Shown: positions 9,271 through 16,776, counted from the first letter of the stretch. The stretch is DNA of 64,000 nucleotides from Rhodopseudomonas pseudopalustris (GCF_900110435.1 NZ_FODT01000009.1:124001-188000); one strand, 5' to 3'. Translations and numbers: made by a program. Notes: generated by a model from the letters alone, not told the origin.

Positions 9271-10194
9271 ATGAGCGAGCATGACGAATTTGAGCCCGAC
9301 CACATCTCTTCTCCCACCGAACACGTTCTGACCGAGCTTCAGCTCTACGGCTTCCATCCCCGCGACGACGAACCCGATCCTCGACCAATCCCGGAAGATC
9401 GCGTGATCGCCGGCGCCGTCGCCGACATCTTCGACGCGCTGATTGCCACCATGGCCGATACCGGTCTCGACGCAGATCTCGACGACCTGCTGTGGTCAAC
9501 GGTCAACACCTTCCACCGCGCCGTCGAACGGGTCGAACGCACACTCGACGACAACGAGCAGGCGCAGAAGCAGGGGCAGCGCGAACAGGACGGCTCCGAG
9601 GTGAAGGCCGTGCAGCTCGAAGCGCTGATCGCCACAGGCCAGCGGCTCATCGAACGCCGCGACGCCCTCGAACTCCTCCGCGACACCGGCGCCGACCTCT
9701 ACCGGAAGACGACCGGCTCGAACTGGTCTCCCCGCCACGGCTCACGCGTCAACCATCGCCAGCTCACCTCTGCGATGATCGACAGCCGCGACTTCATCGC
9801 CGCGCGCAAACGCTCCGATCGCGAGGTGCTGCTGCCCGCCGGACCGAAAATCGCGCTGACCGGCGGGCTCGACTTCAACGACCATCAACTGATCTGGGCC
9901 AAGCTCGACCAGGTCCGCATGAAGCATCCCAACATGGTGCTGATGCACGGCAAATCTCCGAAAGGGGCCGAGAAAATCGCCGCCCGCTGGGCCGACAACC
10001 GCGGCGTCGCGCAGATCGGTTTTGCCCCCGACTGGACCAGGCACGGCCGTTCAGCCCCGTTCAAGCGCAACGATCAGATGCTGGACGTGCTGCCAATCGG
10101 AGTCATCGTCTTCCCCGGCACCGGCATCCAGGACAACCTGGCCGACAAGGCGAAGAAGCTCGGCATCCCTGTCTGGAGATTCGGCGGCGCGTGA
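9271..10194 (+). CDS. DUF2493 (SLOG/YspA-related) protein
   Basis: The protein has 307 residues from ATG 9271 (MSEHDEFEPDH). A long helical, charged N-terminal half includes a coiled-coil-like segment around residues 80-140. The C-terminal third is the DUF2493 domain, a SLOG-superfamily Rossmann fold related to the cpYpsA/YspA group, starting at IALTGGLDFNDHQLIW and containing VLMHGKSPKGAEKIAARW and IVFPGTG. SLOG proteins bind nucleotides or nucleotide-like signals; the ligand is unknown. I preferred 9271 to 9229 because the upstream residues look like translated leader. It ends 7 bp before a convergent gene. Confidence 0.8.
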   Translation: MSEHDEFEPDHISSPTEHVLTELQLYGFHPRDDEPDPRPIPEDRVIAGAVADIFDALIATMADTGLDADLDDLLWSTVNTFHRAVERVERTLDDNEQAQKQGQREQDGSEVKAVQLEALIATGQRLIERRDALELLRDTGADLYRKTTGSNWSPRHGSRVNHRQLTSAMIDSRDFIAARKRSDREVLLPAGPKIALTGGLDFNDHQLIWAKLDQVRMKHPNMVLMHGKSPKGAEKIAARWADNRGVAQIGFAPDWTRHGRSAPFKRNDQMLDVLPIGVIVFPGTGIQDNLADKAKKLGIPVWRFGGA

Positions 10195-10201
10195 GCGCCG
10201 C

Positions 10202-10954
10202 CTATCCCAAATCGACTTTCCAGAACTTCAGAACATTCTCGACCTCAGTCTTCGGATAATGAAGCAAATTGGCGCTGGCGAGAGCGGACCGAATCTTTGA
10301 CTTTCGCTTTTCGATTTCGCGTTCGATGCGCGGCGTGAACGGCGCGGTCCCCGGAGGCAAGACGCCTCGCCGATCCGCGTTGGGCCAACTCTTCGGGTAG
10401 TCGGGAGGTGTCCAGCCAGATCGCACCTGTTCAGCCTGTTCGGCGACCGCCTCGTGCTCGCATGCCCATCCGTACAGATGGAAAGCGCATACGCGCAGCA
10501 TGGCTTTGATTTCAGGAAGTGTGTCGGTGAAGCCCTTCAGCGAGGTGGGCAGCCACACCATGTTCGCGACACAGGAGAAATAGCGTGGATCCTGCACCAC
10601 GCTGCTGCCCTGCGCGAACGATGGATCGTCGTAACCCCAGATGTGACAGACGGTCCAGTTTTTCGGCCTTGGGGACGCGACGTCGAGCGCGGCGACAAGG
10701 GCGTTCAGCGCAGCCACATTTCCTTCGAACTTCTCCGCCGTGACGCCGGTTAGCTTGCGCGTGTTCGTGTAACGCCGCGTCCACGCGGCATCAAAGAGCG
10801 GCCGACCGCGCGCAGTATGCGGTGCCCAGACCGGCAGCGCGCGAAACGTGTCGGGATGTACCCAACGTGCCGTCCGCTCGATGAGTTCGACGATGGCAGG
10901 AATATCCGACCTCAAGGCCTCGTTGCCATCCGGCACGTGGAAACCGCTTGCCAT
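10202..10954 (-). CDS. Hypothetical protein, possible degenerate HNH-like cargo
   Basis: The protein has 250 residues and lies on the strand opposite all neighbouring backbone genes, which marks it as likely cargo. I recognise no named family. The centre reads WTVCHIWG, then SCVANMVWLPTSLKGFTD, a spacing of His, Asn and Pro that recalls ββα-metal (HNH) nucleases, but the third catalytic position is not clear. The C terminus is highly charged (RIEREIEKRKSKIRSAL). It could be a nuclease-like defence protein or a protein of unrelated fold. It is convergent with the DUF2493 gene. Confidence 0.6.
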   Translation of the reverse strand: MASGFHVPDGNEALRSDIPAIVELIERTARWVHPDTFRALPVWAPHTARGRPLFDAAWTRRYTNTRKLTGVTAEKFEGNVAALNALVAALDVASPRPKNWTVCHIWGYDDPSFAQGSSVVQDPRYFSCVANMVWLPTSLKGFTDTLPEIKAMLRVCAFHLYGWACEHEAVAEQAEQVRSGWTPPDYPKSWPNADRRGVLPPGTAPFTPRIEREIEKRKSKIRSALASANLLHYPKTEVENVLKFWKVDLG

Positions 10955-11248
10955 TTTCCTCCCAGACGAAGTTGTCGCCTCGTCTGCGCGAGACGTCCGG
11001 TTGATGTCTTGGCGGCAAGGCTGTTGAGACCATCACAGCTACCATTTCAGACCGGCCGACACACCCCCGCTTATCTGCGCTGATCCTTGGTCAGACTGAT
11101 CGCCTGACGCCATCAACCCGTAAAGGGTCGGCTATGCGAGCATGCCGCCGCTTCGGCTGCGCCTGCGCGGTGATTGCAGCGTTCAGTCCGACACTTCGGG
11201 CGCCTGTCAGCGGGGGATGGTCCTCCGCTCGGAACAGGAGCCGGACCG

Positions 11249-11413
11249 ATGTCCCTCGACGCCGCTTATGCCTTCGCAAACAGCCTCGCTGGCACCCTGA
11301 TGGTCGCCATCATCATCTTCCGAGCGGGCGACGGCACGCTGTCTGTCACTCCCTGCAACGAGTTCGACGGCGATGCCGAGGTCGTGGCCGAGATCGATCC
11401 GTTCGACGTCTGA
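11249..11413 (+). CDS. Small hypothetical protein (54 aa)
   Basis: The frame MSLDAAYAFANSL...EIDPFDV follows a GGAACAGGAG stretch that can serve as a ribosome binding site. It has a short hydrophobic centre (LAGTLMVAIIIF) that could be one membrane segment. It precedes another membrane protein gene. No family is recognised; codon choice resembles that of its neighbours, which supports it being real. Confidence 0.45.
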   Translation: MSLDAAYAFANSLAGTLMVAIIIFRAGDGTLSVTPCNEFDGDAEVVAEIDPFDV

Positions 11414-11554
11414 CGTCTGGCGGAACAGCTTCGCGGGCGGAGATCGGTTCGATTTCCGCTCCCGAAGCGCATCGAATTTGGCTATACTCTGCATCGCGCT
11501 TTGGTGGTGGTGGTCGGCGCACCCGTCAGACCTATTCTCACGGAGGCCACCACC

Positions 11555-11995
11555 ATGATCGTCTTCGCCATTCTCGGTTCGCTCGTCGCCATCGGCGTGC
11601 TTTGCTGGCTTTTGTTCACGCTCGCCGTCTTTGCGCTTCCAGCTTTCATCGGCGTCAGCGCGGGCATCTGGGCGCATCAGACCGGCGCCGGCCTGCTCGG
11701 TGCCATCGTCATCGGCGCCGTTGGTGCCGTTATCGCACTCGGCGTCGGCCAGCTTCTGCTCGCCATCCTGCGGCCGGCGTGGCTGAAAATCCTTGTCGCA
11801 TTGGCTTTCGTCGCGCCCGCAGCCATCGCGGGCTTTCACGCGACCCATGGCATCGTGAAGCACACCATGCCGTCGGAAACCTGGCACCTCGTATTCTCGG
11901 TCATCGGGGCGATTGCCGTTGCAGTCACGACCTTTGTCCGCGTGACGTCACTCACCCCGCCAGAATCGACCAGCCGGGGCGTTGCCAATGCCTGA
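11555..11995 (+). CDS. Small multi-pass membrane protein (146 aa)
   Basis: I chose ATG 11555 because CGGAGG lies 8-13 bases upstream; a longer frame from 11501 has no such site. The 146 residues contain about four to five hydrophobic segments (MIVFAILGSLVAIGVLCWLL at the start, then a GAIVIGAVGAVIALGVGQL repeat-like stretch, and two more). There is no recognisable transporter or enzyme motif. It may act in the envelope of the element's host, for example in exclusion or stress, but no function can be assigned. A TATACT hexamer at 11483-11488 may be its -10 box. Confidence 0.6.
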   Translation: MIVFAILGSLVAIGVLCWLLFTLAVFALPAFIGVSAGIWAHQTGAGLLGAIVIGAVGAVIALGVGQLLLAILRPAWLKILVALAFVAPAAIAGFHATHGIVKHTMPSETWHLVFSVIGAIAVAVTTFVRVTSLTPPESTSRGVANA

Positions 11996-12605
11996 ATGCC
12001 GAACTGACCGCAGAGCCGGACCAGAAAGCGGACGTGCACCACGCACCAACCATCGACCGACCTGATGTGGGATCGAGCGAAAGGGCGCGCACGTCAGCGC
12101 GCAACCTGTCATGGCGCAGGGCTCGCTGATCGTCTGATCCCAGGCTGCTCATTCGCCGACTGACCAAACGCAGGCTGACGGGCGTCACCGGTCAGGCGCC
12201 CCTCATCAGCAGGACGAGACGTGTCAGCTCAGAGCTCAGAAACGCCGATCACGTGAACCGCGCGTGCCAATTCGGCCGATGCCTTGCGCCGCCACGTCAT
12301 CCCCTCGGGATCTAGCCAGATCGAGCGCACCCGAGCGGCCTCTTCAATGGCCTGATCTGGCCGAAGACCGGCTCACGCCTCGCTCGCCTATGGCGCAACA
12401 GCGGCGTCACAACTTTCTTCCCCTGCCGGCTGCGCCGTCATTCCTCGCGGGACAAGAAAGTTCCTCCTTTGCTGTCAGGCCCCAAGCCTACCCCAGCGAA
12501 CTGGGGCCCCGAGGCTGGGGTGCGCCGCCGAGCGTCTCCGGCCCGTCGATCGCCATCGAGGCCGCAATGGTGCGGGCTCGAGACTTAAGATCGAGGAGAA
12601 ATGAC
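11996..12605. other. 610-bp region without a convincing gene
   Basis: Both strands have only frames with poor codon structure. The stretch contains a 9-bp inverted repeat at 12411-12462 and a hairpin pairing CCCCAG with CTGGGG around a CGAA loop (12491-12506). The last 15 bases carry GGAGA before the DUF736 start. It may be a regulatory leader for the DUF736 gene or the remains of decayed genes. Confidence 0.5.
12411..12462. repeat. 9-bp perfect inverted repeat in leader of DUF736 gene
   Basis: AACTTTCTT at 12411-12419 pairs with AAGAAAGTT at 12454-12462, with partial pairing continuing inward through CCC/GGG. The intervening 34 bases are GC-rich. It could be a protein-binding site or a large RNA hairpin. 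Confidence 0.5.
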
Positions 12606-12932
12606 ATGGCCACCATCGGCACCTTCAAGAAGACCGGCACGAACGAGTTCACCGGCGAGATCGTCACCCTGAGCGTTCAGGCCAAGAACGTCCGAATCGT
12701 CCCCGAGACCCGGGCCACCGGCGAGAACGCCCCCAGCCACCGCGTCCTGGTCGGTCGCGCCGAGATCGGCGCCGCCTGGTCCAAGCGCTCCAACGAGGGC
12801 CGCGACTATCTTGGTCTCAAGCTGGACGACCCGAGCTTCAACGCCCCGATCTACGCCAACCTGTTCGACGACGAGGATGGCGAAGCTTTCAGCCTCATCT
12901 GGTCCCGCCCCAGCCGCCGCAACGGCGACTGA
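12606..12932 (+). CDS. DUF736 family protein
   Basis: The protein has 108 residues and starts at ATG 12606 (MATIGTFKKTGTNEFTGEI), with GAGGAGA just upstream. It is a full DUF736 protein, ending in the typical segment GLKLDDPSFNAPIYANLF and LIWSRP. DUF736 proteins are small single-domain proteins nearly confined to conjugative plasmids and ICEs of Proteobacteria; their function is not established. A second, more distant copy lies at 18112. A strong hairpin follows the stop. Confidence 0.9.
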   Translation: MATIGTFKKTGTNEFTGEIVTLSVQAKNVRIVPETRATGENAPSHRVLVGRAEIGAAWSKRSNEGRDYLGLKLDDPSFNAPIYANLFDDEDGEAFSLIWSRPSRRNGD

Positions 12933-12945
12933 GGCTCCGGCGACG

Positions 12946-12974
12946 CCCCGTCCGGTCGATCCGGACGGGGCCTT
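12946..12974 (+). terminator. Terminator-like hairpin after DUF736
   Basis: CCCCGTCCGG pairs perfectly with CCGGACGGGG around a TCGAT loop, followed by CCTT. The stem is strong, but the T tract is short, so termination may be partial. Confidence 0.55.
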
Positions 12975-13063
12975 CGTCGACCAAAGCATCCGAATCAGGT
13001 TGCGGCCTGAACTACTCGAGCGACCGCAATAGACGCTCTTCAGTCTGGCCCGAGAAGCCAAGA

Positions 13064-13080
13064 ACGACTATTGTAGTCGT
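13064..13080 (+). promoter_or_regulatory. Candidate operator ACGACTA-TTG-TAGTCGT
   Basis: This perfect 7-bp inverted repeat with a 3-base centre lies about 40 bp before the start of the HTH gene. AGAAC and GTTCT flank it, extending the symmetry imperfectly. It has the size and position of a binding site for a small dimeric HTH repressor, probably the product of the next gene. Confidence 0.45.
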
Positions 13081-13110
13081 AGTTCTGGCGTGCGCTGAGG
13101 TCCGAGTGGA

Positions 13111-13130
13111 GGTGATCATGCATGATCACC
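13111..13130 (+). promoter_or_regulatory. 20-bp perfect palindrome over the start of the HTH gene
   Basis: GGTGATCATGCATGATCACC is a perfect 20-bp palindrome. It begins within the GGAGG ribosome binding site and contains the ATG at 13122. It could be an autoregulatory operator or, as RNA, could limit access to the start codon. Confidence 0.5.
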
Positions 13131-13385
13131 GCCCGACTGTCGCGGGCCGCACGCGCGCTGCTGGGTTGGACACAGGAGACGCTCGCTGACGAAGCCCGTG
13201 TATCACTGACCGCGCTCAAGCGCCTCGAGTCGGAGAGCGACTTGAAGGTCTACGAGAGCACACGCGATCAGGTGCGCCGGGCATTTGAAGCGCATGGCAT
13301 CGTCCTCTTGCAGTCCGACCAAGGTGAAGGGGTGATGCTCGTCCATGGCCGAAAAGCCGCCAGCGACATGCGGAAGAGAAACTAG
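13122..13385 (+). CDS. XRE-type helix-turn-helix regulator (87 aa)
   Basis: This is a one-domain DNA-binding protein. The helix-turn-helix covers about residues 5-45 (LSRAARALLGWTQETLADEA, then VSLTALKRLE), followed by a short C-terminal segment with HGIVLLQSD. Similar proteins are common as element repressors. It lies directly before the QseM-like and FseA-like genes, so by position it may play the part that QseC plays in ICEMlSym(R7A); that is an inference from context and fold, not sequence identity. A palindrome covers its start codon and a second inverted repeat lies upstream, which suggests autoregulation. Confidence 0.8.
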   Translation: MITARLSRAARALLGWTQETLADEARVSLTALKRLESESDLKVYESTRDQVRRAFEAHGIVLLQSDQGEGVMLVHGRKAASDMRKRN

Positions 13386-13505
13386 CGCCGTTCCACGACG
13401 GCCAACCCGCGTTGCGAGCCAGCAGCCATACCAGTTGCCGTCGAAGTCGGGCTTGGTTAACGCCATGCCGACACGCAGGGGCTCTGTGATTCCAGGTGGG
13501 GCGTC

Positions 13506-13772
13506 GTGACCAAGGCAGACTTCCTCGAACGGCCGCCGGAGAGCGCGTCGATCACCGACTATGATCGGGCGCACATGACGCTCTACCTCCGTCTCCTTGA
13601 TGCCGCGTCGGACGGCGCTGCTTGGGAAGAGGCCGTGTCAATCCTGTTCGGCATTGACCCGGCCGCCGAACCGGAGCGGGCCCGCCGCATCCATGACAGC
13701 CATCTCGATCGTGCCAAATGGATGACCCAGCACGGCTACCGCGAGCTTGTACACGAGCACCCGCGTCGTTGA
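13506..13772 (+). CDS. Single-domain DUF2285 protein, QseM-like antiactivator candidate
   Basis: The protein has 88 residues and begins with GTG at 13506. Nearly all of it matches the DUF2285 pattern: YDRAHMTLYLRLLDAASDGA, then AVSILFGID, then SHLDRAKWMTQHGYREL. DUF2285 is a helix-turn-helix variant. In ICEMlSym(R7A) the lone DUF2285 protein QseM binds and blocks the activator FseA. Here the lone DUF2285 gene ends 115 bp before an FseA-like gene, so the same antagonism is a reasonable prediction. The start is uncertain, because no strong Shine-Dalgarno sequence is seen. Confidence 0.7.
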   Translation: MTKADFLERPPESASITDYDRAHMTLYLRLLDAASDGAAWEEAVSILFGIDPAAEPERARRIHDSHLDRAKWMTQHGYRELVHEHPRR

Positions 13773-13887
13773 GGCGGGGGTGATGCCGCAGCGGCATCGC
13801 CCGTTTCCATTTCTCCGGCTTCCGCTTGCGCTTGCGTGGCGGAATCCTGCGCAGCGAAGCTGCTGCAGGTTTGCTGGCGGAGGATTC

Positions 13888-14662
13888 ATGACCCCCGACA
13901 TCTCGCACTGGCGATCATCCGAGCACTACGAATACGTCGAAGGCCTCGTCTCGCCCGAACTCGCTTGGGAATGGCTGCGCCGGAATGGAGACTATCAGCG
14001 CGACTTCGAGGCCGCTCAGCTGGAACCGAACGCCGACACCGCAGCAACCGAGGCGACGAGGTCTCGATGGGGGCTGCGATTTCCTGTTGTCGCCGGCCCT
14101 CGACGCCAAAGAGGCCGCGCCCATCTGGGCACCCACCGTGAACACTGGCGTCGTACTACTGACCGCACCGCCCGCCATCCTGCCGAAGGACGACACGTCA
14201 CAATACATTGACGCGCAGGCGCCCGGCCAATCAGACGCGCAAGGCTCCCACTTCGTCCACACCCTCACGAATGGCGAACGGCTTCAGATCCTGCGTCTCG
14301 GCGGATTAGGCGCAGACGAAGGCACGGCGGCCGTCATCCCGCTCGGCCCCGAAGGCTTCGATCGGCTCGAGGCCGTAGCCCGTCTCCTGAGTTCGCTCCA
14401 TGGCCGCTCGATTCCTGCCGACACGCGGCTGACCAAGCAGCAGCGTCAACGTGCGCGACGGATGTTGCAGGCCGTGGACGGGCGTCTCAGCGGCGCCAGC
14501 TACCGCGAGATCGCGGCGGCACTGTTCGGCGCAAGCGACCTCGCCGATGAACCATGGAAAACATCCTCGCGCCGGTTCGCGACCATGGACCTTGTGCGCG
14601 GCGGCCTCGCCATGATCGCCGGCGGCTATCGACGCCTCCTGAGCCATCGCCGTCGACGCTAG
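13888..14662 (+). CDS. fseA: FseA-like transfer activator (DUF6499-DUF2285), needs a +1 frameshift
   Basis: Two frames are needed. The upstream frame starts at ATG 13888 (MTPDISHWRSSEHYEYVEGL) and carries the DUF6499 domain (AWEWLRRNGDYQRDFEA) up to RWGLRF at 14082. The downstream frame, one base ahead, continues LLSPALDAKEAAPIWAP and carries a DUF2285 domain from about 14440 to 14650 (RARRMLQAVDGRLSGASYRE, then GGYRRLL), ending at 14662. Joined at CGA-TTT-C the product is 257 residues and reads as one uninterrupted family member. In ICEMlSym(R7A) the activator FseA is made by programmed +1 frameshifting between two such frames and switches on rdfS and transfer. The alternative is a plain frameshift mutation. 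The next gene is rdfS-like, as expected. Confidence 0.75.
14077..14086 (+). other. Probable +1 programmed ribosomal frameshift site
   Basis: The zero-frame codons are CGA at 14077 and TTT at 14080, followed by C. A Phe tRNA reading UUU can re-pair with UUC one base ahead, after which CTG at 14084 continues the downstream frame. The zero frame stays open until a stop at 14209-14211, so no stop codon sits at the slip point itself. Confidence 0.6.
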
Positions 14663-14787
14663 CACGCCTGGTGTGGGGATTTGCTCCCGCCAGCTTCCCA
14701 CTCCCTCCGCAACTTCGCGGTCCGCCAGGGTAGCCGCCAACCGCCGCTGTCCCCCTGCGGCTCTCGCGCAACCTCGGAGGCCCGATC

Positions 14788-15069
14788 ATGTCACCCAATG
14801 GCGCCGGCGTGCCGCAACGCTTTCTCCGCACGCCTGAAGCGGCCCGCTTCCTCGGTCTCTCGGATCGCACGCTCGAGAAGCACCGGACCTACGGCACCGG
14901 TCCCGCCTATCGCAAGCTTGGCGGGCGCGTCGTCTACGCGCTCGAGGACCTGAAAGCCTGGGCTGACCGCGGGTTTGTCACCTCGACGTCCGATCCGCGC
15001 GGGAGTGTCCTTCCCGCCAAGCGCCATGCCGCCGTCACGCCTGCCTTCGGCGGCGGCCAAGCCCGCTGA
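14788..15069 (+). CDS. rdfS: Excisionase-like HTH protein, RdfS-type
   Basis: The 93 residues start at ATG 14788, with CTCGGAGG just upstream. The core RFLRTPEAARFLGLSDRTLE, KHRTYGTGPAYRKLGGR and VVYALEDLKAW is a MerR-like HTH_17 domain, as in excisionases and recombination directionality factors. Its place directly after an FseA-like activator gene and at the head of a repA-parA-traF operon matches rdfS in ICEMlSym(R7A), whose product promotes excision by binding the attachment region. A second HTH_17 protein lies beside the integrase (40285), so which one directs excision needs testing. The 125-bp gap upstream should hold the activated promoter. Confidence 0.75.
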   Translation: MSPNGAGVPQRFLRTPEAARFLGLSDRTLEKHRTYGTGPAYRKLGGRVVYALEDLKAWADRGFVTSTSDPRGSVLPAKRHAAVTPAFGGGQAR

Positions 15070-15079
15070 GCCGTCCGAC

Positions 15080-16141
15080 ATGTCCCCACGGCAGCGCCCC
15101 CTCTCCTTGAGCGAACGATCGCGGCTCGACCCGTTCGTCGTCGCCACCGGCGACGCCAGTCCGCGCGACCAGCGCGATCTGATGGAGCGGCCCTTCTTCT
15201 CGCTCGCCAAGGCCAAGCGTACTTCACCGATCCACTACGAAGCCGGCGACATCCGCGTCGAAGTCTTCGCGGTCCCCGAGCATGGCATGGCGACCATCTG
15301 GGATGCCGATATCCTGATCTGGGCCGCGAGCCAGATCGTCGAGGCCGCAAACCTCGGCTTCCAAACCTCACGCTTCCTGCGCTTCACGCCGTATCAACTC
15401 CTGACCGCGATCGGGCGCCAGACGGGATCGCGCGACTATCGGCTCCTCAAGGGCGCTCTGGCGCGCCTTCAGTCGACGGTCATCCGCACCACGATCCGCA
15501 ACGGCGAGCATTGGCGGCGTCAGCAATTCTCCTGGATCAACGAGTGGGGGGAATGCACGACGCGCGACGGCCGCGTAGAGGGCATGGAGTTCGTCCTGCC
15601 CGACTGGCTCTATCGCGGTGTCATTGACCGCTCGCTCGTCCTCGCCATCGATCCCGCCTATTTCCGACTGACCGGCGGCATCGAGCGCTGGCTCTACCGG
15701 GTCGCCCGGAAGCATGCCGGCCGTCAGCCAGCGGGCTGGACCTTCGAAATCGCGCACCTGCACGCCAAATCGGGCAGCCAGGCGCGTGTTTCCGACTTCG
15801 CCATCGACATCCGCCGCATCGTCGCCCGCCAGCCGCTGCCCGGCTATCGCTTGGCTCTGGAGCGCACCGGTCGTCAAGAACGCCTGCACATCCGCCCCAT
15901 CAACTTGTCCACAGGCCCTGTGGATGGTGTTGTGGATGCGATCGGGACTTCGGGCGCAAATGGTATCGGGATTTCGGGCGTTGCCGGCTCGGGACTTCGG
16001 GCGCGGAAATCGCAACTAACCCTCTGGCCTGAAACGGCGATTCCGAGCCTTAACTTAGAATCTAACAACGAATCTAACTTCTTGTTGGAGCGGGGCGACG
16101 GTGGAAAACCACCCCGCTGCCGACGGAGCGCGCGGTCATGA
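15080..16141 (+). CDS. repA: Replication initiator protein A (RPA family)
   Basis: The protein has 353 residues from ATG 15080 (MSPRQRPLSLSERSR). It matches the alphaproteobacterial plasmid RepA family: FFSLAKAKRTSPIHYEAGD, then MATIWDADILIWAASQI, then FTPYQLLTAIGRQTG, and a winged-helix-like WLYRVARKHAGRQPAGW. It would start replication of the excised circle. It lies 10 bp after the rdfS-like gene and overlaps parA by 4 bp (ATGA). The last 80 codons overlap a cluster of DnaA-box-like sites and direct repeats, so the gene probably contains its own origin. Confidence 0.85.
   Translation: MSPRQRPLSLSERSRLDPFVVATGDASPRDQRDLMERPFFSLAKAKRTSPIHYEAGDIRVEVFAVPEHGMATIWDADILIWAASQIVEAANLGFQTSRFLRFTPYQLLTAIGRQTGSRDYRLLKGALARLQSTVIRTTIRNGEHWRRQQFSWINEWGECTTRDGRVEGMEFVLPDWLYRGVIDRSLVLAIDPAYFRLTGGIERWLYRVARKHAGRQPAGWTFEIAHLHAKSGSQARVSDFAIDIRRIVARQPLPGYRLALERTGRQERLHIRPINLSTGPVDGVVDAIGTSGANGIGISGVAGSGLRARKSQLTLWPETAIPSLNLESNNESNFLLERGDGGKPPRCRRSARS
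15905..16078 (+). other. Candidate replication origin inside the 3' end of repA
   Basis: In order are seen: TTGTCCACA at 15905-15913, one base from the DnaA box TTATCCACA, and two TGTGGAT half-sites at 15919 and 15931. Then come three direct repeats of TCGGGAYTTCGGGCG at 15942, 15966 and 15989, spaced 24 and 23 bp. Last is a visibly more AT-rich stretch with two copies of GAATCTAAC at 16058 and 16070. This is the layout of an iteron-type origin. Confidence 0.5.
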
Positions 16142-16776
16142 TCGTCGCGTTGCTCAATCAGAAAGGCGGCGTCGGCAAAACGACGCTCGCTCTCCATCTC
16201 GCCGGCGAATGGGCCAGCCGCGATCAACGCGTCATGCTCATCGATGCCGATCCGCAGGGTTCCGCACTCGACTGGTCCCAAGCTCGCGCCCGTGAAGGCC
16301 TGCCTCGCCGGTTCGCCGTCATCGGACTGGCGCGCGACACCTTGCACCGCGAAGCGCCCGAACTGGCGCGCGGCGCCGATCATGTGGTGATCGATGGTCC
16401 CCCGCGGGTCGCCGGCCTCATGCGCTCAGCCCTGCTCGCCGCCGATCTCGTCCTCATCCCGGTTCAGCCGTCGCCCTTCGACGGATGGGCGTCAGCCGAG
16501 ATGCTGGCACTGCTCCGCGAAGCACGCCTGTTCCGCCCGTCGCTTGTCGCCCGGTTCGTGCTCAACCGCTGCGGCGCGCGCACCATCATCGCACGCGAGA
16601 CCGCGAAGGCGCTCGCCGAACACGATCCGCCGGTGCTGGCGAGCGCGATAGGCCAACGCGTTGGCTTCGCGGATGCCGCGCAATCCGGCCGCCTGATCTC
16701 GGAGCTCGATGGCCAGCGTGCCGGCACGCGCGAGATCGCAGCGCTTTGCGCCGAAGTTGGAAGGCTCGCACCATGA
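16138..16776 (+). CDS. parA: ParA family partition ATPase
   Basis: The protein has 212 residues. It has a deviant Walker A motif at residues 8-16 (QKGGVGKTT), the switch motif LIDADPQGSA at about 36 and the VIDGPPRV Walker B-like segment at about 84. The short form without an N-terminal HTH is typical of plasmid and ICE ParA. It would spread over DNA in an ATP-dependent way and help the excised element to be inherited. It overlaps repA by 4 bp and the next gene by 4 bp, so all belong to one operon. Confidence 0.9.
   Translation: MIVALLNQKGGVGKTTLALHLAGEWASRDQRVMLIDADPQGSALDWSQARAREGLPRRFAVIGLARDTLHREAPELARGADHVVIDGPPRVAGLMRSALLAADLVLIPVQPSPFDGWASAEMLALLREARLFRPSLVARFVLNRCGARTIIARETAKALAEHDPPVLASAIGQRVGFADAAQSGRLISELDGQRAGTREIAALCAEVGRLAP

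Noticed and set aside
11134-12129. Plus-strand frame of 331 codons crossing two small genes
   Set aside because: It is Arg-rich without a domain and contradicts the better-supported membrane protein frame at 11555.
13888-14662. Pseudogene by random frameshift as the main reading of the activator
   Set aside because: Both parts keep complete domains, the joint falls at a UUU-C that can slip by +1, and the known relative is made by exactly this kind of shift. It is kept as an alternative.
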